DNA of 64,000 bases from Vermamoeba vermiformis (Eukaryota > Tubulinea > Echinamoebida): positions 1 to 64,000 of the forward strand of contig JBEWZL010000235.1 in NCBI GenBank assembly GCA_045837725.1, given 5' to 3'. Below the pieces are notes generated by a model, which was not told where the DNA came from, did no database searches, and was given only the letters and a program-made list of their open reading frames with translations. Shown piece after piece: positions 1 through 10,984 of the stretch; position 1 is the stretch's first letter, and every line of letters begins with the position of its first letter. Position numbers and translations under genes: made by a program.

Positions 1-1321
1 TGACTCCCGTAGTTATTATCCCTTCCTTGATCGGCTCCAAAATCCGAATCAAGCTGGAGAACCGAAATTCGCACTGGTAGGTCAAATTGCAATATTTTAA
101 TATCTTAGTATTAATAGTAATATGCATCAAAGGTATTGCGAAAGTAATTCAGACTGGTACACCCTTTGGGTCCCAAATTTTAAGACGACTTTCTTGCCCT
201 ACATAGCTACGTGCTGGCTCGATAACATCTCTCTTGACTATAATATGACCACTCATCGGGGAGACCTTCCTCAAGGTATGCTCGCGTCACGCCCAGTTTA
301 AGCTTAAGTTGGGCTGACAGTTGCATCTAGGTGTTGTCATGGCCCCCTGGGCAGACTATGGAGGTGTCGCAGATGTTGAATATCTGGACGACGCCAAGCA
401 AGTCGGTGTTTGGAACGATGTCATTGGCTTGTTAAAAAAAGCAGGTAAGTCCTTGACTTGATTTAATGGGATGACGCTGATCTAAAAAATACAGGTTACA
501 CGGTCGGAAAGAACCTCCGCGCAGCTCCGTACGATTGGAGAATATCTCCTGCGCAATACCAAAGCGATTTTAAAGCGTTGAAGACGTTGATCGAAGAAAC
601 CTACTATAAGAACGGCAACAGATCCGTAGCATTGGCTTCGCTTAGTATGGGCGGTAGCTATACCATATTCTTTTTGAATACGTTTGTCTCGCAAGAATGG
701 AAAGACAAGTACATCCACAGCTGGACGTCGTTCTGCGGCCCATTCGGTGGCAGTGCCATTGCTATGGCTGCTCTAGCCTCGTCTTACAATAAGTTTGGCA
801 TACCTCGGTACATCTTGTCCAACGAACAGATCTTGAGCATGACTCAGTCATTTGGATCCGTCTACTGGCTGCTACCGTTTGAACAGATCTACGGTGACAT
901 GCCAATCGGCATAACTCCCATGCAGAACTACACTTCTGCAGACTTCGAACAGCTCTTCCAAGGTCTTGGCAACGCTGAAGGCGCCGATATGTACGCGCGC
1001 ATGCAATTCGCACGCACAATGCAAGCACCTGGAGTACCCATGAATTGCATCCACGGGTGGAATGTATCGACACCGCACCAGATCGTGTATGAGTCATCTA
1101 ATTTATATTCGTCCAATACGACATATATTACTGGCGATGGAGATGGAACCGTGCCAATCAAAGGCTTGACTATTTGCGACAAGTGGAAGCAAGACCAACA
1201 GCAACCGATCAGTTCTTATCCCATCGCCAACATGGTGCACGGTTCGAGCGTAAAAAATCCCGTTGCCATCGAGGTCTTCCTCAATTCTTTGGGCATTGAG
1301 TCAAGTTATGACGAAAAATAA
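1..1321 (+). CDS. LCAT/phospholipase A-type acyltransferase (5' partial)
   Basis: The 3' part of a lecithin:cholesterol acyltransferase-like lipase/acyltransferase, an alpha/beta hydrolase that acts on phospholipid acyl chains, probably secreted or endolysosomal. The window opens inside the conserved N-terminal strand (PVVIIPSLIGSK). Exons are about 1-76, 133-275, 331-444 and 495-1321, all with GT-AG introns. Using the acceptor at 131-132 gives the family motif HWYC followed by DWYTLW. Further LCAT marks are VEYLDD and APYDWR. The catalytic triad is visible: Ser in SLSMGGS, Asp in GDGDGTVP and His in MVHGSS. The stop is followed at once by an AATAAA-like polyadenylation signal. The start codon and any signal peptide lie before the window. 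Family assignment is strong; the substrate (phospholipase A2-like versus transacylase) cannot be read from the sequence. Confidence 0.9.
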
Positions 1322-1668
1322 AAGCAAGGATAATATTCGATTTTTTTTTGAACACAATAAAATCTAATTTTGATTGAAAAATTAAACGAGACATTACTTT
1401 CATTATTATAACTATTTGTGGCCGCAATATTTTTACGAACAATTAATTTCACTGGATTGAAAAACTAAATTTTGTATCAAAATCTTACCGGGGACGGGAG
1501 CACCGAACGCATTAATTGTTTGCGTTGCTTGCGTACGTAGTTGATTAGTGTGTTGTTCGACTATGAATCTCGTTTTGATTGTGTTCAGAAGTTTCGAACA
1601 AAAAATCAACTGACATGCCCAGATCAACACAAAACTCGATTTCGCAACGTTTGATTGAATGAAGCAGA
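1322..1668. other. Intergenic spacer, LCAT-like gene to kelch kinase
   Basis: AT-rich spacer holding the polyadenylation region of the upstream gene and the presumed promoter of the kelch receptor kinase. Open frames on the minus strand here have no family features or splice context. I see no RNA gene or repeat. Confidence 0.5.
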
Positions 1669-4600
1669 ATGTTGCAGCGAGGTTTAGGTATTTAATGTAA
1701 AATACTTGCTCCAATTTGGTTCTAATCTTTTTTTTTTGAAGTCGTTGTGATCTTGCTTGGATGCCTCCTATTTAATTTTTCCTTCGGTAAATATTCATAA
1801 CAATACACTGTTAATTTAATGCACACCGTAGTACATATATATACGACATATATATTCCACTTTTATTAATGGACGCGTGTCAACATCCGAAAAGCGTAAT
1901 TAATATTTATTCTTCTAGGCTGTTTTACTAGATCATTTTCATTAACATCGAAGCGAGAAGGTCCTACAATAACCGCAATTAACAATTTCATAACATTTGC
2001 TGGTGGACAATCGATCGGATCTTATGCAGTTCTGTCAGATGTCATCGACGTATACGATATCAACGTTGGAAGAATAACAAAGACAATGCGCTTATTCACT
2101 CCGAGATTTCAAATGGTCTCAGCCGTACACGGATCGAGTTTATTTTTGGCGGGCGGATTTCAAGCAATCCCAAACGGTGACTTTTATTTCAAATCCACCT
2201 TATTAGAAGTATACGATTTAGACACGTATACGTCATGGAACACTACTCTCAATTCAGAAATCCATTCAGCAGCAGTGACAGTCGGATCCAAAGTCATGTT
2301 TTACTCGCAAGGCAACCCAATTACGCTCATTGATATTTATGACACCGAAGACCATACTCTCGAATTCACACTCAGAAGAAGGTACTACGCGGCTACTGCA
2401 GTCGGAGATAACGCCTACTTCATTTCGAACTACCAGATGGACGTATATTCAGCGACAAATGAGACCTGGACCCAGATCCCGTTCATCGAAGACATCAAAG
2501 AAACAATTTTGACAGCCATGACAATACAAGATACTATTTATATTATTACTACTACGTCAATAATATCGGTTAACGAAGAGACTGGCGATAAAATTACAGA
2601 AGTCAAGCTGAATTTTGGATACATCGGAGTTAACTCCGTCGTCGGAACAACTATTTATTTGACAGTCGGTGATTCAGTGAACAGCATCAGCACGATATTT
2701 ACGTACGACGTGTTAATGAAACAGCAAATTTCTTGGAACTTCACTCCGTACAGTTTTGGATCTTCGGTGAAACTTGCGGCCAGTGACGAGAAGTTGTATA
2801 TTACTGGCTGGAAAACTAATAACGGCCAAGAGCAAAGCACTGACGTCGTGATTTATGACACGGAGAATGCCCGTCATAAAGTCATTCACTCGCCTGGCTT
2901 CGCCATTCAAACGATGTACGAGTACCAAGACAAATTGTTCTTAGTCGACATGTTCATGGATTCAAAACCATTCATCAAGATGTACGACCTTATTAGAGGC
3001 ACGTGGAGAGAATGGAACATATCAGATCCGCGTCAAAATTTGCTCGTCACAGCGGCAAACGACAACGTGTATTTCTACGGCGGATTTTATCGAAGCAATC
3101 AACGCAACCCATCGCCATCGCTTGATGTATATAACATAGCAACAGATCGATGGAGTTACTATCAAATCCCAACGCTTGGAAGAACTGCAGCAGCGCATCA
3201 GAACTACGTGTTTTTCTTCAGCAACATTTCGGGCAGCGAGTTGACAGACACCGTGGACATATTTGAAAGCATCTCTGGGACCTGGTCGAGCTACAAACTA
3301 TCCGTGGCCTCCATCTACTATCGCTACGTCTTGACCAAAGACAAATTCTTCATTTTTGCACGCAACTTGGCCGCCAGTTTTGACGCGTTTGACTTGACCA
3401 CGAAACAATGGAGGACGATTTTCCTGCAAACTCCACGTGATGTTTATAGCGTCTTAAGAAGCCGAAACAACATTTTCATTGCTGGAGGTGTCGATCAGAA
3501 CGGAAAATTACTTTCGTCGGTCGAGATCTACGACACCGAAACTTTTCAACTCGTCCACGTGTTCGTCTTGGCTGAGGGTAGAACACAAATGCAAGTCATA
3601 AACGCGTATCCGTTGGCAGTATTTATCAGCGGATTTCCTGGAACAGTTCGATTGACAGGGACAGTTGACATTTACAACATTGAAACAAAAATGTTAAATC
3701 AGACACAGCTCAAGCAACCTGAACGACTTAACGCGAATTTTGGAGCGTCATTAGCGAACAACAAGATCTATATTCGATTCAATAACTACCTGTCGTACAT
3801 TGATTTGAGGACCTTCAGAGTGTCAGATCCAGCACCCAATTTTCCGCTCATTACTGGAGGCTATAATCACGTGATACGAAACAACATTGTATTCTACGGC
3901 GCAGAGTCCTCCAACGGCATGTTTTTTTTCTTCGAAACAACGACAAACACGCACTTCAGCATGATATCACCTCACTACAACCCCACGCCTAACATGCGCA
4001 CGACACTTGTATGGAGAAACAAGCTTATCGTTTATTTGCAAGGCCTAGTGATTATAGAAGTACCAGTCTTCGAGAATGAATTGAAAGATCAAGATTTATT
4101 TTACAACCAATCGACGGCCTTGGCAGTGAACGCACAAGGCAACGGACTTAGATATAAATGGCTATTTGATTCGACGCACGTGCTCGCCGAAAATAGTTCA
4201 ACGTTGTACTGGACTCCGGCCAAGTTCAGCGAAGGCCTATTCACCGTGAAAGTCCTTGACAGCTGTTTATCGCCAATGCAACAATCTGCAAAGATCAGAA
4301 TCATTGGCCCGCCAGTTTTCAATCAAGTCATATACGATAAGATCGTTCTATGTGATGCACCGCCATTGACAATAGCAGCCCAAGCTGACGGCAAACAAGC
4401 CAGTTATAATTGGGAAGTTAACGGACATCGCGTTAACGTTCATAATAACGAATTGATCGTTGACCCTGAATCTTTGCCCTGCGACGAAACTCATCAAATT
4501 TGCGTGATTGCGACAAATCCATCAGGAAGCAACAAAGATTGTGCCCAACTTGACGTTTTGAACGTTTCAAGGATTTTCACTGGTCCGCGAGAAAAAGACG

Positions 4601-6327
4601 CGACTTACTTCAAATCGTACGACGAAGAAATTGCCATAGAAGTTATAATTAAGGACGATAGGTGCACGAATCATACGTGGTACAAAGACAACGAAATGAT
4701 CAAAGGAGCAATTTTCACCGATTTTTACAGCGCATATTTTATTACGATCACTAAGCTCAATGAAGCCTCAAAATACCACGTGGTGGCCAATTGCGGCAGA
4801 TCCACAGTTAGATCACTCACATATCAAATTCAAATGCCAGCGGTACCTTTATATGCAGTAGTATTGATCGTAGTGTTTCTGGTCTTGTTACTGGCCGGCT
4901 TAGTTTCCGCCGGATTTTTCGTTCGAAAACGATTCAGACGAAGCAAGAAGAAAGAAATCGAACTCAAGACGTTATTAAACGAAGCCAACAAAGAAATGAT
5001 GACCAAATCAGACGCACAAATCATTACAGCTTCATCATGGGAATGGTCCCCGGACAAGTCATTTTCTTATTGCTCGCTGGATAAGTTCCCTGTCAACGTT
5101 GACACGTCAAATCTTGGATTCAATAGCAAAAAAGCTGATCCCGTAGACGTTGGTATTTGGACACAAGGCGTGATAGTTATCTCGTCCAAGCGAAAAAAGA
5201 ACACGTTTTTAAGCCAAAGTTTGTTGGATCCGACCATTGACATTTACGCACCAACATCGCCCAAATTCGACATCAAAGTCGATCCTTTGTCTTTCACCGT
5301 TGACGCTGGATCAGTCGTTACAATTACAGTCTCGATCAATTTGAAGATGACGACGAAGACCAAGGTCAGACTAGTCGTAGTTGAAGATCATCAGAAGATT
5401 TATTCGTCCATCGACTTCACTATCGTTAGCAAGCCTTCTCCATGGATCGATATTGACGACGTTGAAATGAGTGACGAGATCCTAGGACAAGGAGGGTAAG
5501 TCAAAAGTGACATGACACGTGTCATGAGATGTCAACTAATCTGAACGAAATTTAGATTTGGAACTGTCAAACGAGGAACTTACAAAGGACAAGACGTTGC
5601 TGCTAAAATGTTGATGAGCCAGTACTTGCCCGAGCAATCACAAAAAGAATTTGAACGAGAAGTTGCAGTCATGAAAAGTCTTCATCACCCCAACATTGTG
5701 CAGTTTGTCGGAGCCTCGAATGTGCAAGGAAAACTCGCTCTGGTAACCGAATTTGCTCCACTTGGCAACCTCGCTACTGTGCTCGCAGAACGTTATGTTC
5801 CGTACAATATGAAGCTCGTCATATTGCTCGAGATTGCACGTGCCATTCAGTTCCTGCACTCGAACAACATTATTCACCGCGACATCAAGCCATTGAACGT
5901 GCTCGTCTTCTCACTTGAAACGAAGTCAACAGTGCACGTCAAATTGACAGATTTTGGCACTTCCAAATTTGTCTCGGATCACACGATGACGATGACACAG
6001 AACACTGGCACGATCAAGTACATGGCCCCTGAAACACTTGGCAAAAAGCCGAGGTTTGACACGAGCGCAGATTTGTATAGTTTTGCGATCTTAATGTGGG
6101 AAGTGATGACGAACAGCGACGCTTTCAGCGAGGCGAGATTTCAATGGAATTCCGAGATCGAGATGCACGTGCTCGCTGGCAATCGCCTACCAGTGCCAAG
6201 AGAATTAGATTCACGCGTAGCCAAGCTCATCGAAGATTGCTGGCACCAAGATACATCGCAGCGGCCTTCAATTACAACCGTCATACAACAACTCTCTTCA
6301 TTAGTCTACGAACAAATCTACCAATGA
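1669..6327 (+). CDS. Kelch-ectodomain receptor protein kinase (TKL type)
   Basis: A single-pass receptor kinase of about 1470 residues. Exons are 1669-1687, 1742-1786, 1919-5495 and 5556-6327. The two tiny first exons join in frame to give a signal peptide (MLQRGLVVVILLGCLLF). Residues 40-680 form kelch-type beta-propeller repeats (recurring VYD, aromatic-strand and GG elements). Next comes an Ig/PKD-like beta region, a transmembrane helix near 995-1020 followed by a basic stop-transfer (RKRFRRSKKK), a juxtamembrane beta domain, and a kinase domain from about 1204. The kinase looks active: GQGGFGTV loop, AAK lysine, HRDIKPLN, DFG and APE are all present. It probably senses an extracellular glycan or protein and phosphorylates Ser/Thr inside the cell; the ligand is unknown. 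The last intron carries an exact TGACACGTGTCA palindrome. Confidence 0.9.
5511..5526. promoter_or_regulatory. Palindrome TGACACGTGTCA (intronic copy)
   Basis: A perfect 16-bp palindrome (CATGACACGTGTCATG) inside the 60-nt intron that interrupts the kinase glycine loop. It is one of seven exact copies of the 12-bp core in the window, all noncoding. The core contains CACGTG, the E-box/G-box hexamer bound by bHLH and bZIP factors in many eukaryotes. Function here is inferred. Confidence 0.5.
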
Positions 6328-6361
6328 TGAAATATTTGGTTTTTAGGGGGTGGGAGGAAGG

Positions 6362-6373
6362 TGACACGTGTCA
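6362..6373. promoter_or_regulatory. Palindrome TGACACGTGTCA (3' spacer copy)
   Basis: An exact copy of the 12-bp palindrome about 35 bp past the stop of the kelch kinase, between the 3' ends of two convergent genes. Confidence 0.5.
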
Positions 6374-6461
6374 TCATCGGAAATTTCAAGCGAGATTGTG
6401 CGTGTAAAATTTTCTACGTGGAAAGCTGAAGCAAGATGATCTCGAGAACGAACTCGTTATT

Positions 6462-7640
6462 TTATGACAAATAACTTGAATGGAGATAATCTATAATCTC
6501 GAAATCTCTCGGCGGAGCTCTCCAGAACTGCTTGAAATCTCCCAACGTCTCTGAAGTGAATTCTTTTCGTTTTTCATCCCGAATCTCTTTCCAAGTCTTC
6601 AATAAATGGCCGTATTTGTGGACTAACGGGTGATCGTCTTCTTGAATTGTTTGAGGCAGATCCGGCCGCCTGAACAAAAACTGTTAACTATGTTATATAC
6701 TATACGATTATAGCATCATAATTATGCTTACTGGAAAGTTACTTCGTGGTTTTCTATAACAAAAATTTTGGTAAAACTGTTGCGTGATGGATCTATGTCC
6801 CAATCGCAACTATCTCGAGCGACAATATCAACATTAATATTATTGTCCTTTAGCATTTTTGGTATTTTGTCCGTTGAGGGGAGTAGCAGGTAGTTAAAAA
6901 ACGAGTAATACAGAATTCCTCCTCGATCGAACTGATCCGTAAATACAGTCGGATCAAATTGATTACTCGTTTCCTAATTATAAAAGGGTTACTATGAATA
7001 AGAAATTAGCTTTGTAAGTCCTAACTTGCTAAAGCAAACGTTTGAGCTAAATCTGGCTTACCGATTTTAAGTTTTTGATAGCTTGAATGAAGGCATCTCT
7101 TTCTTCAAAATTTAAATTAAAAGCTATTTTTTTTTCCAGGTCCTGTTTTAGAGCTGGGACAACAAGTGGAATCCTGTCGACTATTTTTGCTAGCAGATCG
7201 TCAGGTAACCCTTCTATATCTGATCTTTGTAGACCATTGGTTTGATATTTATCCAAAATCTGTATTAAAATTCAAAGGTGAGCTGAATTTTGCCAACAAA
7301 GTGGCGTAAGTCTTTAAAATTGAAAATTACGAGAGTATATCACTTAAAACCGACGATAAGGAATGTATATAAATATCCCAATATATCTATATTTATTTCG
7401 AGGTGATTATTCCAAATTGAAAAAATGTGAAACTTGTTTTACCTTCTGCGCCAAGATCTGCTGTAAAGTTAACTGATTTGAGTCTTCAATTGTTACATAT
7501 GGGTACATATTAGCAAACCCGCACGACTCTGGATTAAAAAATCGGTAGTTGTCGCCAGTTTGAACTAATCGAATCCATTTTCTGCATTCCCGAATAGGAC
7601 CAACCACGACTAGACTTTGAAACAAATATACATCCACCAT
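6462..7640 (-). CDS. Unrecognised protein, four exons
   Basis: A four-exon gene on the minus strand: 7640-7443, 7259-7062, 6973-6732 and 6669-6462, with GT-AG introns and phases that join to a 281-residue protein. I do not recognise a family. The N-terminal third reads like a compact globular domain (GPIRECRKWIRLVQTGDNY). The middle has a helical segment (GLPDDLLAKIVDRIPLVVP) that resembles an F-box or short helical repeat but is too weak to call. The last exon is acidic/basic and helical. There is no signal peptide or membrane segment. It is convergent with the kelch kinase and divergent from the macro-domain gene, sharing a promoter space of about 185 bp with the latter. Confidence 0.7.
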
Positions 7641-7826
7641 GCTTGCTACTCAATATAATAATAACAAAGATTAAAGATTATCAATAATAGAACAATTTGA
7701 AAAGCAAAAAACACCGGGCAAAATTTTTAAGCGTGCGTTTGCATGAAGTAAAAGATACAGGGTTATTTCCTCATAGTCTAATTAATTGATAACAACACCT
7801 TTCCTTTTGAAATACCTTATTTGACA

Positions 7827-9232
7827 ATGGATAAGATAGAATCCGCCGATGCCGCGCGCAATTTCAAACTCATTCTCGTAGGACGAAAGAAGATTCAGTG
7901 CGATGAATGGGAAAAGCTATTTTCTAAATATAAGAATGTATCAGGTAATTATTGACCGTAAACACGCACACCAGAATGACATCTAGCCCGCAGAAGTTTT
8001 GATCTCCGACGTATTAATTTATAATATTTAATTAGTAATCGAAACGTACTTCGAGGACTTACCAGAGTTTGATTGCATGGTCAGCGCAGCTAATAGCTTT
8101 GGCCTAATGGTTAGATAATTCTTGACTGACAAATCCGACGTGTCTATCTAATGCGTACTATATAATTTAGGATGGTGGAGTAGACCTAGCAATAACAAAT
8201 TTTTTTGTAAGTGTTTACTCTCAGAAGCCGAGTTTAAACTTGAGCTATCGAATCTGAGAACTTATTCTTTTTACTTGCAAGGGCCCACAAACGCCAGATA
8301 ATGCACAAAAAGTTGTAAAAGAAGAATTTGACGGTAAGATTTTAACTAGATGAGGTTTTTCGATCAATTGAATTTTAACTTGAGATCCGTCATTAGGCGA
8401 ACAACCAGTCGGCACCAGCTTTATCTTTGAGACTGGAGTACGTATCTACCGACAATAGGTGTCGGTTATTATGCGTTGCTAATATAGTGCTTAGAATGAC
8501 AAGCATCCTTATGTCGCACACACGCCTACAATGCGCGTGCCAACCAGCATTCGTGTACGTCAAAATGATTTAGAGCTAAAAAGTTAATTTATATTTACTA
8601 AGCTTTGTATTTATTAACAATTTATATATATATAGAACACTGACTACGTATATTTGGCAATGAAAGCAATGGTAAAATTATTTCTGGGACTTTTCTTTGC
8701 CACAGTGGTAATCTAATCTTGTTTTCATTGAACCACTCAGCTCCGAGCAGTTTACAATCACAATTTGACCAGTGAACGAAAAATCAATATCGTGGCCTGC
8801 CCTGCTTTAGGCGCTCTCACTGGCCAAGTAGATCCAGGTACGTAATAATACTTTTTTTTTTTAATATGACCCACAAGATTTACTATAAGACGCTACGTAA
8901 TGCCTTTACTAATGCAAATGAATGTATAGATGAGGTCGCGCGTCAAATGGAGCTAGCGTACAGAAATTTCTTGTTTCCGCTGACTGAAATTCACTGGGGC
9001 ACCGCACAACAGCGACAAAAAGAAATCAAGTACGGAGGATACTTCAAAGAGCCTAATATTGCAGTAATTAAGGTAATGACTGCCTTATTATATTAATGAC
9101 GACTAATTGTAGTGTTGCTTTTAGGCCGTCCCTCCGCCTGCACCAAAACCGCTGAACAAATTAGCTGCCGTCAGTGCGTTCATATTTGGTGCTGTATTTG
9201 CGACTATAATTAGTGCAGTTAGACGCAAATAG
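7827..9232 (+). CDS. Macro-domain protein with C-terminal membrane anchor
   Basis: A ten-exon gene giving 254 residues. Exons: 7827-7944, 8036-8109, 8171-8206, 8282-8333, 8397-8437, 8495-8554, 8636-8671, 8741-8837, 8930-9072 and 9125-9232. Residues about 10-190 match the macro domain, which binds or hydrolyses ADP-ribose derivatives. The signature loop is ANSFGLMDGGVDLA and the second ligand loop is CPALGALTGQV. A proline-rich linker is followed by a last-exon hydrophobic helix (SAFIFGAVFATIISAV) ending in RRK, a typical tail anchor. The macro domain would therefore face the cytosol on an organelle membrane, probably ER or mitochondrial outer membrane. The first intron must run to 8035: using the nearer AG at 7993 leaves a stop. 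Enzymatic activity versus ADP-ribose reading cannot be decided. Confidence 0.85.
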
Positions 9233-9558
9233 GCATATAATATAAAAAGCTCAACTCCGCTAGGAAGTACGATCCGGTACACTCGATCTACCTTTCATAC
9301 TTCCAAGCTGATTAATATGACCTTAAGCCTTGTTACGAAACACTCCTCTAATTTCGGAGACGTATCGTGATAGCACGTGCTTAGTCTTAAATAGTAAGTA
9401 TATCGAGTAGTCGCGTGACTGCGGAAAGTATACAAAAACGCAAAATTGACAACAAAATGTTAATCTCAATACTTAAAAACAACTCAACAATAACGATATT
9501 AATATTTACCTGATACAGAATGGTTATAGAATGGTTTGATCTCGCATCCTTCGTTCTT

Positions 9559-10528
9559 ATGATTCTGCCAAACAAGGGAGTGGGAGAGAGCAAGATTATA
9601 AAAGAAGCTAAGGGAAAGACGGCCGCACCTTATATTGCTGCACGTAAATCTAACTAGAAACAAATTACACGTTTTGTTTTGAATTTGTAAATTAGGAAAA
9701 AATGTCAATAATTTTGCTTTTTTAGCCTATACATTCACAATATGGGGATTCATTTGGGCCATTAATATCTGGTTCTTGGTCGAACAAGGTAATTTTTTTC
9801 GATTTTTTCGAACTGAAATTTCTCGTCGAGATCGCCAAAACTCTCGGTCCCCTGAGTTTAATTGAAGCTTTATAGTAATGAATGGTTCTACATTACCAAT
9901 GTCTTTGCATATTATCTACATTGTTACGAATCTGCTTCAAGGAGGCTGGTCCTTAAGTGTCCTGAAAGACAAGAAAGGCCAGTCAATATTCTTTATCCAA
10001 TCTGAGCTGCCGTTATTATTCATTGCTGCAAATATCATCGCGCATACTTCAAATGTGCCTTTAAGCGCATATTTAAGTTTCATGCTTTGGTTTTCCTGGT
10101 ACGTAACGACGAGATCTCGCGAATTATGAAATCAATCGGTCATCGTAGGAACGGACCTAATATATTACTATTTTTAGGATTGCTTTAGCGACGACTATAT
10201 CAAGTAAGTTTGATTTTTTCGGATCGCGCGTAGATGCATCCACAAAACTCATTTATTTGTTCTAGTTTTTGAATTCCTTGCACGCAAATTCAATATTCCG
10301 TTCTTTTTGAGCACAACTTGGAGCTTGGTACTCGTCACATATGCGTCGGTATTGTCAGCGTACTTCTTGCTGAACAGATCTTCCGTAGCGTACACAGCTG
10401 TTACAATTTGGGGTCTGATTGGTATTTTTAACGCTAAAGTTAGTTCTAGACCGCCTATTAGATACTACGCACTGCTCATGGCCGGGGTACTGTCACTTTT
10501 GATTGTCAAACAGAAAATTGGCTTGTAA
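9559..10528 (+). CDS. Multi-pass membrane protein, possibly TspO/MBR-related
   Basis: A five-exon gene (9559-9643, 9726-9788, 9876-10098, 10178-10203, 10266-10528) coding for 219 residues. After a charged 25-residue start there are six or seven hydrophobic helices. The first helix (YTFTIWGFIWAINIWFL) is Trp-rich and resembles the TspO/MBR tryptophan-rich sensory family, which binds porphyrins and cholesterol in membranes; later helices match less well, so this is a weak suggestion. The protein ends shortly after the last helix (KQKIGL). An AATAAA-type signal follows the stop. It lies in the same direction as the macro-domain gene about 330 bp upstream, but I see no functional link. Confidence 0.75.
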
Positions 10529-10984
10529 ATAGTTGGATCGCCGACATAAATAAAGTTTTATTCTTACTATGGTCTCTAGAATTGTATTTTTCGTTATTTT
10601 AGTACTAGGAACAAGATTTATCCCACCGCGTACCGATCGGTATGAGTTGACCTGTAGATCAACGATAAGCCCTTGGTAATCTATGTTTTTTGTACTACTG
10701 CACTCTCGATAACGGTAGAGTATAATATTGCCTATTTAGAGCTTGTTCTGTAACATAATTCTAGAAAAAAATTGGATTTAGACTAACTTCCGTGTAATGC
10801 GCAAGTATGTCACTGCTAACTTGCCTAAAGTTCGATCTTAAAGTAGATATGCGTGGGCTAAATAAAGATATTTTGCAATTCTTTTTGTACCACTCGTACA
10901 CTTTGAACTTAAGATGAAAGTTCGTTATCTTTTTTGGCGATCTTCATTTCCTATGGCAAAGTAGACCTTTTATATGATACACGG
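10529..10984. other. Intergenic spacer between two convergent 3' ends
   Basis: About 450 bp between the convergent membrane-protein and Pol kappa genes. It has an AATAAA-like signal just past the upstream stop. No open frame, RNA gene or repeat is convincing. Confidence 0.5.

Noticed and set aside
70-160. A seeming non-GT-AG intron in the LCAT-like gene, flanked by the direct repeat ACTGGTA
   Set aside because: Using the earlier acceptor AAAG at 131-132 with the GT at 77-78 keeps the frame and restores the family residues HWYC, so the splice is canonical.
7990-8040. A 24-nt non-canonical intron in the macro-domain gene
   Set aside because: A single canonical intron, 7945-8035, fits both frame and the length of the family better.
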